This document shows, piece by piece, positions 24,619 through 34,011 of a stretch of DNA of 64,000 nucleotides. Both the position numbers and the translations under genes were made by a program. The DNA is from Agreia sp. VKM Ac-1783 (lineage in GTDB: Bacteria > Actinomycetota > Actinomycetes > Actinomycetales > Microbacteriaceae): the NCBI RefSeq assembly GCF_900177765.1, contig NZ_FXWI01000001.1, positions 124,001-188,000 on the forward strand, in the 5' to 3' direction. The notes under the pieces are model-generated. The model did not search any database. It was not told where the DNA came from and saw only the letters and a program-made list of their open reading frames with translations. How positions within the stretch are numbered: the first letter of the stretch is position 1; every line of letters starts with the position of its first letter.

Positions 24619-27150
24619 GTGCGCGCCACAACTCCATTTATCGCCCTTCTGTCGATCGCGCTGATCTTGGGCGGAGCGGGGGCAACGGCGACCGCGGCCA
24701 CAGACACCGATCCATGGACGACTGACAAGGTAGTCGCCTCCGACGACTTCGCGCGCACGGTGCAGCAGGGCTGGGGTTCGGCCACCAGCGGCGGCGCGTA
24801 TCAGCTGACAGGCGCGCCGTCGTTCTCGGTCGCGTCGAAGAAGGGCACGGTCGCTATCCCCGCGGCTGCGACGTCGAGGGCCGCTAATCTCTCCTCAGTC
24901 AGCCTCGCCGATGGGCAGGTCTCGACCCAGTTCACGGTTCCGACCATTCCGCAGGCGGGCGGTGGCCTTCGGGTCGCTATCTACGAACGGCAGGCGGGCG
25001 CGAAAGCCTACCGTGCCGCGGCCACGATCGCACCGAATGGCGATGTCGCCCTCGCGATCGGCCGCATCGACGACACCTCCGGCAACGTCGTCGCCCTGGG
25101 TGGCGTCGCGGTTCCCGTGTCGGCCGCTGCGTCGGCCCGCCTCACGCTGCAGCTGAGGGTCACCGGATCGTCGCCGGTCGAGTTGAGCGCTCGGGTCTAT
25201 CCGACCGGCGGCACGGTTCCGGCCTGGTCGGTCGTCGCGAAGGACGCGAGCGACAAACGCATATCTCAAGCCGGTACGCCTGGAATCTGGACCTACACGG
25301 CCAGTGGGTCATCGGCGGCGACGGTGGTCTACGACAAGATCACCGTCGAGACGCTCAAGAAGGCCGCGACGCCTGCTCCGGCACCCGATCCCGCTCCGGC
25401 GCCTGATCCTGACCCTGTTCCGGCGCCCGAGCCGGCTCCGAACCCCGCTCCGGCGCCCGCTCCCGCACCCGGCGTTCTGACGGCCGGATCGGCCGCGGTC
25501 GGCTCGACGAGCTACGCGGTCCCCGCGAATGCCGTGTTCGTGGCCGCCTCCGGCGGATCCGACAACAACGCGGGCACAAAGGGAGCTCCGTTCAAGACGC
25601 TGACGAAAGCGTTGGCCGCCGCCCCCGCTGGCTCCACTATCGTTCTCCGCGCCGGCACCTACCACGAGACCGTCGTCGTGCAGCAGGCCAAGAGGGTCAC
25701 GATCCAGAGCTACCCGAAAGAGGCGGTCTGGCTCGACGGCAGCGAGCCCGTCTCGGGCTTCCAGAAGAGTGGAAATACCTGGGTTCGTTCGGGCTGGACG
25801 AAGGTGTTCGATCACAGCCCCACGTATTCGCGGGGCAAGCCCGACTACACGCAGAAGGGGTGGATCTTCCTCAACCCCGACTATCCGATGGCCGCACATC
25901 CCGACCAGGTCTTCATCGCTGGAGTCGCACAGACGCAGGTGGCATCGGCCGCCAAGGTCGTGCCGGGCACGTTCTTCTTCGACGAGGCCGCCCGCAAGCT
26001 CATCATCGGATCGGATCCGACGGCGAAGGAGGTCCGGGCGAGCACGCTTCAGCGAGCTGTAACGATTCGAGCGCCGAAGACGGTCATCCAGGGAATCGGT
26101 ATTCGCCGGTACGCTCCCTCGATGCCTGACATGGGCGCACTGCGTGTCGACGATGTGGCGACAGGCGTCACCCTCACCGACGTCACTCTCACGGAGATCT
26201 CGACGATGGGCATGAGCGCCGTCGCATCCGGACTCACCCTCACGAGGGTGACGTCATCGTCCAACGGATTCATCGGAATTCAGGTCACATACGCCGATGG
26301 GATGCGAGCGTCTTCGGTGCTCGTCTCCGACAACAACAGCGAGAACTTCAACTACACGCCGGCTGCTGGCGGGTTCAAGGTGGTGCGCTCGCGCGATGTC
26401 TGGGTCGATTCGAGCATCATCCGCTCGAACAAGGGAACCGGGCTCTGGTTCGACGAGTCGGTCTACGACGCGACCGTGACGAACAGCACGATCACGGGCA
26501 ACTATCACCACGGCCTCATGTTCGAGTTGTCAGAGAAAGTCGTGGCTGCGAACAACTACATCGCGAACAATGCGCAGGCCGGCATCAAGCTCTACAGCAC
26601 CGGAGTGGGGGAGATCTGGAACAACACTCTGATCGATAACAAGCGCAACATCGATCTGACCCAGGACACGCGTGTGGCCAGCAACACCTCTGCGGCGGGG
26701 CACGATCCGAGACGGCCGCTGCCCGATCCCACGGTCTCGTGGCGGTTGCGCGACGTGAACATTGGCAACAACGTGCTCGGGCGCGCCATAACGGGCACCG
26801 ACTGTCTGCTCTGCGTGCAAGACAACCTGAGAGAGAAGACGGGCGCTCAGCTGAAGATCGCGGTCACCGGAAACCTGTTCCAGCGGAGCGCTGTCACGTC
26901 GCCGAAGGTGATGTTCCACTGGCCCAACGGCGCCGCCGGAACGGTGAACTACAACTCGCTGTCGGAGTTCGCCCGGGCGAGCGGTCAGAAGGGCGGCTTC
27001 GAGTTCAACGGGGCCATGGATGCCGCGGGCACTGTCGCGGCGCCGACGCTCGCGGCGGCCACCGCTCTTACCGTGGCTGTGCCTTCGGCCGTCGCGGCGA
27101 AGGCCCGGATTCCCGCTGCGGCGGGTGTGCTCGGATCGAATCACCGGTAG
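24619..27150 (+). CDS. Secreted jelly-roll plus right-handed beta-helix protein
   Basis: 843 residues, GTG start three bases after the GT2 stop. Signal peptide ~1-27. Residues ~35-245 form a jelly-roll-like domain related to the two copies in the giant protein at 11654 (shared DxFxR start, WG/FGSA-x-x-GGA segment and closing SxATVVYD / TNFPxxxSFD block). A Pro/Ala linker (~250-285) leads to a DUF1565-type opening (VFVAASGGSDNNAG) and a parallel beta-helix of Asn-rich turns to ~760. Beta-helix proteins often cleave or bind polysaccharide, so it may trim the product of locus A; active-site residues cannot be assigned. Confidence 0.75.
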   Translation: MRATTPFIALLSIALILGGAGATATAATDTDPWTTDKVVASDDFARTVQQGWGSATSGGAYQLTGAPSFSVASKKGTVAIPAAATSRAANLSSVSLADGQVSTQFTVPTIPQAGGGLRVAIYERQAGAKAYRAAATIAPNGDVALAIGRIDDTSGNVVALGGVAVPVSAAASARLTLQLRVTGSSPVELSARVYPTGGTVPAWSVVAKDASDKRISQAGTPGIWTYTASGSSAATVVYDKITVETLKKAATPAPAPDPAPAPDPDPVPAPEPAPNPAPAPAPAPGVLTAGSAAVGSTSYAVPANAVFVAASGGSDNNAGTKGAPFKTLTKALAAAPAGSTIVLRAGTYHETVVVQQAKRVTIQSYPKEAVWLDGSEPVSGFQKSGNTWVRSGWTKVFDHSPTYSRGKPDYTQKGWIFLNPDYPMAAHPDQVFIAGVAQTQVASAAKVVPGTFFFDEAARKLIIGSDPTAKEVRASTLQRAVTIRAPKTVIQGIGIRRYAPSMPDMGALRVDDVATGVTLTDVTLTEISTMGMSAVASGLTLTRVTSSSNGFIGIQVTYADGMRASSVLVSDNNSENFNYTPAAGGFKVVRSRDVWVDSSIIRSNKGTGLWFDESVYDATVTNSTITGNYHHGLMFELSEKVVAANNYIANNAQAGIKLYSTGVGEIWNNTLIDNKRNIDLTQDTRVASNTSAAGHDPRRPLPDPTVSWRLRDVNIGNNVLGRAITGTDCLLCVQDNLREKTGAQLKIAVTGNLFQRSAVTSPKVMFHWPNGAAGTVNYNSLSEFARASGQKGGFEFNGAMDAAGTVAAPTLAAATALTVAVPSAVAAKARIPAAAGVLGSNHR

Positions 27151-27210
27151 GAGCGTGCGGCGCCCCGAACAGGGGATACAGGATCGCAGCGGGAGCGGGT
27201 AGCGTTTAAA

Positions 27211-27223
27211 TGAGCTTTGCTCA
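27211..27223 (+). promoter_or_regulatory. TGAR-N5-CTCA motif, copy 4
   Basis: TGAGCTTTGCTCA, an inverted repeat (TGAGC/GCTCA with a 3-nt centre), 21 bp before the start of the acyltransferase gene at 27245. Its position matches that of copies 3 and 5. Confidence 0.5.
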
Positions 27224-27244
27224 CTCATCACGAACGGAGTAGGT

Positions 27245-29338
27245 ATGACTGCATTGGACGCGCGCCGCAGAACGCGGCATGCGGCGACGGGCATACCCGA
27301 AAAGGTCTTTCGAACCGACGTGCAGGCTCTCCGCGCTGTGGCCGTGTCAGCCGTCGTGATCTACCACCTCTGGCCGCAACGCCTTCCGGGCGGATTCGTC
27401 GGCGTCGACGTCTTCTTCGTCATCTCAGGGTTTCTGATCACTCAGCACCTGATGGGCGAGGTCGAGCGCACGGGCAGAATCGCGGTGTCTGCATTCTGGG
27501 CCCGACGCATCCGGCGATTGCTGCCCGCAGCGTTCACCGTTCTCGCCGCGTCGCTGCTTCTTCTCTTTCTGGTGATGCCCCGAGTCACCTGGCAGGAGAA
27601 CCTCCAACAGTTGGGCGCCTCGGCCGCCTACGTCGAGAACTGGCTGCTCGGATTTCAGGCTGTCGACTATCTCGCCTCTGAGAACAGCGCGGGCCTGGCC
27701 CAGCACTACTGGTCGCTCTCGGCAGAAGAGCAGTTCTATGTCGTGTGGCCCCTCGTTCTGATCGCGGCGATCGTAATCGCCCGAAAGGCGAAGAGCGTGA
27801 CGCCCAAGGCTGCGGTGAGAGGTGCACTGATCGCCGTATTCGTTGTGTCGCTGATCATTTCTGTCGTTTTGACATCGCGTTCACCGGAGATGGCTTTCTT
27901 CGCCACGCCGACCCGCGCCTGGGAGTTCGCGGCCGGCGGGCTGCTCACGGTTCTCCCCGGCATTCGATCCGAGCGTCTCCGCGCGCTTTCGAGCTGGGCG
28001 GGGCTCGCCCTGATCGCTTTCTCGGTGTTCTTCATCACCGGGGCCCAGCCCTTCCCCGGCGTGATCGCGCTCGTGCCCGTGCTCGGAGCGGTGCTCATCA
28101 TCGCCGGAGGAGTCTCGAGGCTCGGATGGTCGCCGTCGAAAGCCGCCGCACTTCGTCCGGTGCAGTGGATCGGCGACTATTCCTACTCGATCTACCTCTG
28201 GCACTGGCCGCTCATCATCGCGGCTCCATGGGTCTTGCACGGTGCGACCTCGTGGCCGTCGAAGCTTGTCATCCTCGCGGTGACCCTGGCGCTCGCGGTG
28301 CTCACGAAGAAGTTCGTGGAGGATCCGCTCCGGAGTCGCCCTGCCGTGCAGCGGCGTCGCCGCACCGCATACATCTTCGCGGCAACGGGCACCGTCGCGC
28401 TGGTACTCGTCTCGGGTCTCGGTTTTGTCGGAGTGCAGCAGAGCAATGACCGAGCAGCAGCCAGTGCCCTGTCCAGCCTGCAGAACGACGTCTGCTTCGG
28501 TGCGGGCGCGATGGTCGCTTCGAACGGTTGTTCCGAGCCCTTCGCCCGCGTGACCGGTCTCGACACGGCGTTCGCGGCATCCGATCTGGGCGCCGACGAT
28601 TCGTGTCAGCAGACGGCGCAGTCGTCTGAGGTCATTCTCTGTCGCTTCGGCCAGACAGAAGATCCGACGGCGACGATCGTCGTGGTCGGAAACTCGCACG
28701 CACTCAGGCTCGTGCCGGCGCTCGAGAGCTATGGGGCGTTGCGCGGGTGGCAGATCGTGCTGGCGGCGAAGACCGACTGCACGGGCGCGAGCCCGAACGT
28801 CGTCGGATCCCAGGCGACCGATGACGCATGCGTCGACTGGTCCGCGCAGTTGCGCACGCAGATCCTTGCTATGCCGCAGGTCAGCGGAGTCATCTTCGCC
28901 AGCCACGCGAGCGCGCAAGACTATCTGGCCGGCGTAGGCGCGAGCTCGGCCGATGTCGCCGCAGCGAAGGCCAGCGTGGTGCAGAACTGGACGGCGTACC
29001 GCGATGCGGGCATTCCCGTGATCGTCACCGAGGACGTTCCTGGCATGCGTCCCGCATCCGGGCCGGAGTGCATCGCCATGTCCGGCGCGGCGGTGGATCC
29101 CTGCGCTCTTCCCCGCTCGTCAGTCGACGTGCCGAACCTGTTGACCGAGCTCGCCCAGGAGAACCCGTCGCTGGTCGATTACGTCACGCTCGATCAGTAT
29201 CTGTGCGACAGTACGACGTGCCACAGTCTCATCGGCGGCGTCATCGTCTACAGCGATTCGCACCACCTCACCGGTACGTTCTCACGATCGATGGGCCCGT
29301 ACCTCGGCGCCGACATCGACGCCGCCCTCGCCCGATGA
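27245..29338 (+). CDS. OafA-type O-acyltransferase with C-terminal SGNH domain
   Basis: 697 residues; ATG after GGAGTAGGT. Residues ~20-390 are the acyltransferase-3 membrane domain: FRTDVQALRAVAVSAVVIYH (catalytic His region), GGFVGVDVFFVISGFLI, YWSLSAEEQFY. A ~290-residue extracytoplasmic SGNH-like domain follows, with VVGNSHALRL as block I (Asn where many have Asp) and SDSHHLT as the terminal Asp/His block. Such two-domain proteins acetylate or otherwise acylate polysaccharide from cytoplasmic acyl-CoA. Its own upstream 13-bp motif suggests separate control. Confidence 0.9.
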   Translation: MTALDARRRTRHAATGIPEKVFRTDVQALRAVAVSAVVIYHLWPQRLPGGFVGVDVFFVISGFLITQHLMGEVERTGRIAVSAFWARRIRRLLPAAFTVLAASLLLLFLVMPRVTWQENLQQLGASAAYVENWLLGFQAVDYLASENSAGLAQHYWSLSAEEQFYVVWPLVLIAAIVIARKAKSVTPKAAVRGALIAVFVVSLIISVVLTSRSPEMAFFATPTRAWEFAAGGLLTVLPGIRSERLRALSSWAGLALIAFSVFFITGAQPFPGVIALVPVLGAVLIIAGGVSRLGWSPSKAAALRPVQWIGDYSYSIYLWHWPLIIAAPWVLHGATSWPSKLVILAVTLALAVLTKKFVEDPLRSRPAVQRRRRTAYIFAATGTVALVLVSGLGFVGVQQSNDRAAASALSSLQNDVCFGAGAMVASNGCSEPFARVTGLDTAFAASDLGADDSCQQTAQSSEVILCRFGQTEDPTATIVVVGNSHALRLVPALESYGALRGWQIVLAAKTDCTGASPNVVGSQATDDACVDWSAQLRTQILAMPQVSGVIFASHASAQDYLAGVGASSADVAAAKASVVQNWTAYRDAGIPVIVTEDVPGMRPASGPECIAMSGAAVDPCALPRSSVDVPNLLTELAQENPSLVDYVTLDQYLCDSTTCHSLIGGVIVYSDSHHLTGTFSRSMGPYLGADIDAALAR

Positions 29339-29402
29339 GGATTCCTGTTCTGCAGGGTCGTGGTGCTCGGCGCCCCCGTACCGGAGTGATCAGCGGCGTC
29401 GC

Positions 29403-29933
29403 TTAGCCGAAACTGATCGAGCGTTGCGTGCGGCGGTCTCGTGCGTTGTTTCGGCGAAGCGACTCTCGAACCGCCACGTCTACCCAGTCGCGCATGCTGA
29501 ATCGAATGTGCGATCGGGCGAAGACGCTCGATGTGAACTGCGGATCGTACGTGTCGATGTGCATCAGCGACCGTGCGGAGATGCCCGATCGAGTGAACGG
29601 ATCCTCTCCCGCGATGCCCTGTCTGCCGTCGGCGTCGGCCAGCTTGTCGATGCGCACCCCGATGACCGGTGTGTTGAGGTCGTGCACGGCTCGGCTGACG
29701 GCGTAGATCACGCCGTGGTCGGAGGCCGTGTTCTCACCGATGAGCACGACGAGGCAGTCTGCCGCGGTGATACCCGCGTCGATGCGCTCCTTCGTCGACG
29801 AGTCGAGCGGGTGTTCGCCGGCGCGCTGCACCGCGGTCTCCGAGATGCTCCGCACCTCGTGCGACGTCGCAGTGATTTGCAGCGCTCGTGAAGCATCGTG
29901 GTCGTTGTCGAAGACAAAGAAAACGTCGAACAT
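29403..29933 (-). CDS. TIR-like (ThsB/DUF1863-type) protein, copy 1
   Basis: 176 residues, ATG at 29933. It begins VFFVFDNDHDASRAL, a form of the F-D-x-D-x-D-x-x-R start of TIR-like ThsB/MTH538 proteins, and continues with ADCLVVLIGENTASDHGVIYAV and TPVIGVRIDKL, the central strands and helix. Where the family usually has W-V-x-x-E-I, this copy has Gly-Val-Ile-Tyr-Ala, so the helix Glu is Ala. A homologue sits at 34012. It follows the CDP-alcohol phosphotransferase by 132 bp on the same strand. No ThsA-type SIR2/SLOG partner is in the window. NADase activity, signalling or simply protein binding remain open. Confidence 0.65.
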   Translation of the reverse strand: MFDVFFVFDNDHDASRALQITATSHEVRSISETAVQRAGEHPLDSSTKERIDAGITAADCLVVLIGENTASDHGVIYAVSRAVHDLNTPVIGVRIDKLADADGRQGIAGEDPFTRSGISARSLMHIDTYDPQFTSSVFARSHIRFSMRDWVDVAVRESLRRNNARDRRTQRSISFG

Positions 29934-30065
29934 GTGGCCCCGTCTAAAGAATGGAAAGCACTATTGCTCCCATATGTAGGGACCCACAATTATCGCCACG
30001 ATTACGCGAGAATTCCTCTCCTTTTTGGAACTCGGTGTCCCAAAGGAGAGAAAGTCCTCGTGGGC

Positions 30066-30845
30066 TCAGCCCAGGCGGCCCATATCTCTGAACCACTTGA
30101 CGCTGGCGAGAGCCAGATGGGCCGCGTTGGCGACGAAGAATGCCGCGTAGGCCACGAAGAAGAGGACAGGAAATCCTAGAAGCACGAAAAGCATGCAGAG
30201 AAACCCGTAGTCCGTTGGAACGAGCACGAGCGAACGCAGCCGGCTTCGACCATCGGCCTTCGCCTCGGCTCCCGTGACTGCGGCTGAGGCAGATGTCGCA
30301 CCATACGCGGCCTTCAGCTGGTCGTTGAGGATCATCGCGAAGAACGAGACCGCAGCGACAATGCAATAGCCGATGGGAATGAGAAGCAGAGCGTCGTTCG
30401 GCACATCGAAGAACCGATAGGCGCTGATGAGCACGGCGAGGTGCAGCGTCGAGATCTTGAGTGCGTCGACCACGTGGTCGAGCCACTCGCCACTGGCGGA
30501 GCCGCCGCCGCGCAGGCGCGCGACCTGGCCGTCGGCCGAATCGAAGGCGTACCCCGCGGCCAAGAGGAACCAGACCACGAGCCCCAGCCACCATGTGGGC
30601 TCGACGGTCGCGATGAGGGCGATGCCCGAGAACGTGAGTGCCGCGCTGATTCCCGTGACCGCGTTCGGGGTGAGCCCGGCGCGGAAAGCCCATGCCGCGA
30701 GGTAGCGCCCGGCCTTGCGGTTCACGTAGATCGAGTAGGGGGGAGCCCCGCGGGCAGCCTTCTTCTGAGCCGATGCCAGCCGACGTACCGTGCCGAGGTA
30801 GCTCTCTTTCTCGGCGACCGAGACCTCAGGTTGGGCGACGCTCAC
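30066..30845 (-). CDS. CDP-alcohol phosphatidyltransferase family protein
   Basis: 259 residues from GTG 30845, whose GTGA overlaps the stop of the glycosyltransferase gene; longer in-frame starts lie inside that gene. The complete signature D-x2-DG-x2-AR-x8-G-x3-D-x3-D is present: D102, D105, G106, A109-R110, G119, D123, D127. Five to six membrane helices. It should transfer a phospho-alcohol or phospho-sugar from a CDP donor. The cytidylyltransferase at 10.1 kb could provide the donor. It might decorate the polymer with a phosphopolyol, rather than make phospholipid, given its place between glycosyltransferase and TIR genes. Confidence 0.8.
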   Translation of the reverse strand: MSVAQPEVSVAEKESYLGTVRRLASAQKKAARGAPPYSIYVNRKAGRYLAAWAFRAGLTPNAVTGISAALTFSGIALIATVEPTWWLGLVVWFLLAAGYAFDSADGQVARLRGGGSASGEWLDHVVDALKISTLHLAVLISAYRFFDVPNDALLLIPIGYCIVAAVSFFAMILNDQLKAAYGATSASAAVTGAEAKADGRSRLRSLVLVPTDYGFLCMLFVLLGFPVLFFVAYAAFFVANAAHLALASVKWFRDMGRLG

Positions 30846-32086
30846 GATGCGCGCTTCAGATCGGTCACGGTTGCCACGTGAGAGTCGGCTGGCGCGAGTT
30901 CGATCGGAGCGACTGTGGACGAGGGTTCCCACGGCGTGCGGTTGCGCGTTCTGTGGCCGAGGCCTTGAGTGCTGTATCCGGCATGCAGCCGCTGCGCCAA
31001 GTCCTCGTAGCCGTCGGTGACGGAATCCCAGTTGTAGCGCTCATTGGCTCGTAGCTGCAGCAGGGTTGCCGCTTTTGCCGTCGCCCCGGGTTCCAGCTCG
31101 CTCGCGTTGAGGCGCTGAGCGAGAGCCGAGGCGTCGCGGAAGAAGAGCCCGTCGGTTCCGAGAACGTCGCGGTTGAAGACCACGTCGTAGGCGATAACGG
31201 CAGTGCGAGCACCCATTGCTCGAAGCAGCGACGGGTTGGTGCCGCCCACGGAGTGGCCGTGCACGTAGGTGTAAGCGTGGGCGTACAGCTGATCGAGCAG
31301 CTCCTGGTCGTAGATGCCTCCGACCAGCTGGATGCGAGGGTCGCCGGCAGCGAGCCGTTCGATCTCGGTGGTGTGCGCAGCCGCATACGGCGCCGAGCCC
31401 ACGACGATGAGGGGATACTTCGCGTCGCTCCGACGGTAGCCGTCGACGATGACGTCGACGTGGTTCTCCGGCTCGAAGCGGGCGACGACGAGGTGGAACT
31501 TGCCCGCCTCGAGACCCATGTCATGCAGGCGGTTCGTCGGAGTGCCCTGCAGAATCGGCGCGCCGTAGGTGATCAGCTCGGTGGGAATGCGGAACTCGTG
31601 CGTGTAGTAGTCGGCGATGCCCTGCGCGTCTGAGATGAGCGCATCCGCATGGCGCACTGAGAACTGCTCGGCCCAGCGGTAGTAGCGGCGGCCGTTCTTG
31701 CCCCACTTACCGCGCTTCCACTCGAGGCCATCGACGTGCACGGCTGTCGGGATCTGTTGCAGACCGAGCGCGGGTAGGAAGGGTGCGTTGGCCGCGTTGA
31801 AGAGAAAGGCCACATCCTTCTTGCCCGCGGTGGCGAGGTGGGCCACCGACAGTGCCGTGTGGCTCAGGGTCTCGATAGCCTTCGAACGCACCGAAGGAAG
31901 GTGCACCAATTTCATGCCGAGGTAGCTGAATCGGGGCTCGTCGCCCTCGCTTCGGCGACAGTAGACCGTGACCTCATGTCCGCGCGCGGCCAGACGCTGG
32001 CCGATCTCCTCGACAGCGGTTTCGAATCCGCCGTAGGCCGCAGGCACGCCGCGGGTGCCCAGCATGGCAATCCTGAGTGAGGTCAT
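30842..32086 (-). CDS. Glycosyltransferase with DUF1972 domain (rhamnosyltransferase-like)
   Basis: 414 residues from ATG 32086, which overlaps the sugar-transferase stop (TGATG). The N-terminal DUF1972 domain opens RIAMLGTRGVPAAYGGFETAVEE; the C-terminal GT-B half has LVVARFEPENHVDVIVDGY and HGHSVGGTNPSLLRAMGA as donor site. Proteins of this type usually add the second sugar (often rhamnose or galactose) directly after the initiating transferase, and the gene order here fits that. Tight minus-strand operon with genes at 32086 and 30066. Confidence 0.85.
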   Translation of the reverse strand: MTSLRIAMLGTRGVPAAYGGFETAVEEIGQRLAARGHEVTVYCRRSEGDEPRFSYLGMKLVHLPSVRSKAIETLSHTALSVAHLATAGKKDVAFLFNAANAPFLPALGLQQIPTAVHVDGLEWKRGKWGKNGRRYYRWAEQFSVRHADALISDAQGIADYYTHEFRIPTELITYGAPILQGTPTNRLHDMGLEAGKFHLVVARFEPENHVDVIVDGYRRSDAKYPLIVVGSAPYAAAHTTEIERLAAGDPRIQLVGGIYDQELLDQLYAHAYTYVHGHSVGGTNPSLLRAMGARTAVIAYDVVFNRDVLGTDGLFFRDASALAQRLNASELEPGATAKAATLLQLRANERYNWDSVTDGYEDLAQRLHAGYSTQGLGHRTRNRTPWEPSSTVAPIELAPADSHVATVTDLKRAS

Positions 32087-33606
32087 CAGTAAGCTCCTGT
32101 TGGTTTGGTGAGCACCTTGAGGGTGCGCCACATGATGATGAGATCGCCGGTCAGAGACCAGTTCTCGACGTAATAGAGATCGAGCCGCACGCCCTCGTCC
32201 CAGCTCAGGTCTGAGCGGCCGTTCACCTGCCACATGCCCGTGAGGCCGGGCTTGATGAACAGGCGACGGTGCACGTGGTCTTCGTAGCCGGCGACTTCGC
32301 GCGCGAGTGGCGGGCGAGGGCCAACGAGGCTCATGTCGCCGATGAAGACGTTCCACAGCTGGGGCAGTTCGTCGAGCGAGAACCTGCGCAGAATGGCGCC
32401 GACGCGGGTCACCCGGGGGTCGTTGTGCATCTTGAAGAGAACCCCGGCCCCCTCGTTCTGGTCGCGCAGTCCTTCGAGTAGAACCTCGGCTTCGATGACC
32501 ATCGACCTGAACTTGCGCATGCTGAACGTCTTGCCGTTTCGCCCGACGCGTTCCTGGCGAAAAATGACCGGCCCTGCGCTGTCGCGCTTGACGAGTACGG
32601 CGAGCACGGCGAAGAGGGGGAGCAGCGCGACCAAGGCGAGACCCGAGAGGGTCACATCGAGGGTGCGCTTCAGCGCGTGCTTGAGACCGTCATACTGCGG
32701 AATCTCCACGTGGATCAGCGGGAGCCCCTCGACAGGGCGGAAGTGGATGCGCGGCCCCGCGATATCGACGAGTCGGGCGGCGAGTACGAGCTCGGTGGCC
32801 GCCCCCTCGAGCTGCCAGCCCAGCCTCCGGATGAAGTCGTTGCTCTGTTGCGGCTGGCCCGCGACGATGACTGCGTCGACTCCGAGTCGGCTGGCCGTGG
32901 CGGCGATGCCGTCGAGGTCTGTGGCAACGGGGATGTGCTGACGCCCCGCGATGAGTTCGTTCGGGTGGCTGCCGTCGACGACGGCTCCGACGACGCGGTA
33001 GGCGGCGCCCGTCTTGCCGTCGATCTGATTGATCACGTAGCTGACGTCGGCGATGTCGCCCACCACGAGAGCGCGCGAGAGAAAGTGTCCGAGCTCTCGC
33101 TGCCGAATGAGCCAGCGACGCCAGTAGTAACGACCGAACAACAGGCCGCTCAAGCCGATCGGCAGCGTGATGATGAAGTACCCGCGGGCCACGTTGATCT
33201 GCAGAATGAGAAAGGCGATGGCGACGAGGCCGAAGGTCAGCATGCTCGCGTTGATGACAAGGCGATATTCGGATGCTCCGGCCCCGACTACGCGCGAATC
33301 GCGCGTTCGAAACACACCGATCATGGCGAGCCAGCTCAGGGCCACGATGACAGACACCTGCCAGTAGTCGACGGTGTGGCCGGCGACGTCGACGCTCTTG
33401 TCATCGATCCCGAAGCGAGCGACCTGCGCGAGAGCGATAGCGGCGACGATGATGACCGCGTCGGTGATGCGCAGTTTCTGGCGGTAGCTGCGCGCCCAGT
33501 TGGCGAGATTCGGAGCGACGGCCTCGGCCTGATCGATGCGCACACCCGCTCGAGTGATTCGGCGCACTGGCGACGCCGAGTGCAGGCGGGGTGTGGTCTC
33601 GGTCAT
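32086..33606 (-). CDS. Initiating polyprenyl glycosylphosphotransferase (WbaP/CpsE-like), locus A
   Basis: 506 residues. N-terminal four-helix membrane region (~45-145), central Rossmann-like domain (~150-290), then after another hydrophobic helix the bacterial sugar-transferase domain: KRTLDVTLSG, FRQERVGRNGKTFSMRKFRSM, NDPRVTRVGAILRRFSLDELPQL, LVGPRPPL and W-Q-V-N-G-R-S-D-L-S-W. It links the first sugar-phosphate to undecaprenyl phosphate and so starts repeat-unit synthesis. First gene of the minus operon; close paralogue at 47405 in locus B. Two tandem 13-bp motifs lie about 120-150 bp upstream. Confidence 0.9.
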   Translation of the reverse strand: MTETTPRLHSASPVRRITRAGVRIDQAEAVAPNLANWARSYRQKLRITDAVIIVAAIALAQVARFGIDDKSVDVAGHTVDYWQVSVIVALSWLAMIGVFRTRDSRVVGAGASEYRLVINASMLTFGLVAIAFLILQINVARGYFIITLPIGLSGLLFGRYYWRRWLIRQRELGHFLSRALVVGDIADVSYVINQIDGKTGAAYRVVGAVVDGSHPNELIAGRQHIPVATDLDGIAATASRLGVDAVIVAGQPQQSNDFIRRLGWQLEGAATELVLAARLVDIAGPRIHFRPVEGLPLIHVEIPQYDGLKHALKRTLDVTLSGLALVALLPLFAVLAVLVKRDSAGPVIFRQERVGRNGKTFSMRKFRSMVIEAEVLLEGLRDQNEGAGVLFKMHNDPRVTRVGAILRRFSLDELPQLWNVFIGDMSLVGPRPPLAREVAGYEDHVHRRLFIKPGLTGMWQVNGRSDLSWDEGVRLDLYYVENWSLTGDLIIMWRTLKVLTKPTGAY

Positions 33607-33723
33607 GGGTGAAGCGGTCCCTTCGGCGGCATTAGGGCCGGCGTGAGAAGAACGAAATTAAATGAAGAAGTCTCGTTTTTTACGAGAGAGCTTCTCGCCC
33701 CGGAGTTGTAAGTGAATTAAAAA

Positions 33724-33736
33724 TGAACTTATCTCA
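33724..33736 (+). promoter_or_regulatory. TGAR-N5-CTCA motif, copy 5a
   Basis: TGAACTTATCTCA; four bases separate it from the next copy, making a 17-bp period tandem pair between divergent genes. Tandem copies in one control region are the best single argument that the motif is functional. Confidence 0.55.
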
Positions 33737-33740
33737 CTTA

Positions 33741-33753
33741 TGAGTTATTCTCA
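33741..33753 (+). promoter_or_regulatory. TGAR-N5-CTCA motif, copy 5b
   Basis: TGAGTTATTCTCA, an inverted repeat (ATGAG/CTCAT) with a 5-nt spacer; second unit of the tandem pair. Confidence 0.55.
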
Positions 33754-34011
33754 TATCACCACTTCGGGGGGTGGATATTGCACACCGATTCGGCGCATGG
33801 TTTAGCAACGTCGGCATAGGGTTCGGTGGTCACGGCTTGCATCCGGGGGTCGCTGTGATCTTAAAACTGAGAAAAAGTCAACCCCTCTAAAATCGGAACA
33901 ATCCGTTGTGAAGACTGTTCCGAACACATGAGGGTCCAGGGGCCCTGACGGCTGGCGTTGCACCGGCCCCCCATAACGACCACTACGACCCGCTTCGAGT
34001 GAGGAGTGTTT

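Larger units (their letters stand above)
33607..34011. other. AT-rich divergent control region
   Basis: 405 bp between the sugar transferase (minus) and TIR-like copy 2 (plus), clearly AT-richer than surrounding coding sequence. It holds a hairpin CTCGT-T6-ACGAG near 33673-33690, then two tandem 13-bp motifs (33724-33736 and 33741-33753). No additional gene is seen. Confidence 0.6.

Noticed and set aside
1343-30020. 13-bp match GAGAATTCCTCTC at about 1345 and 30008
   Set aside because: A pair of 13-bp matches is expected by chance in 64 kb; no other support.
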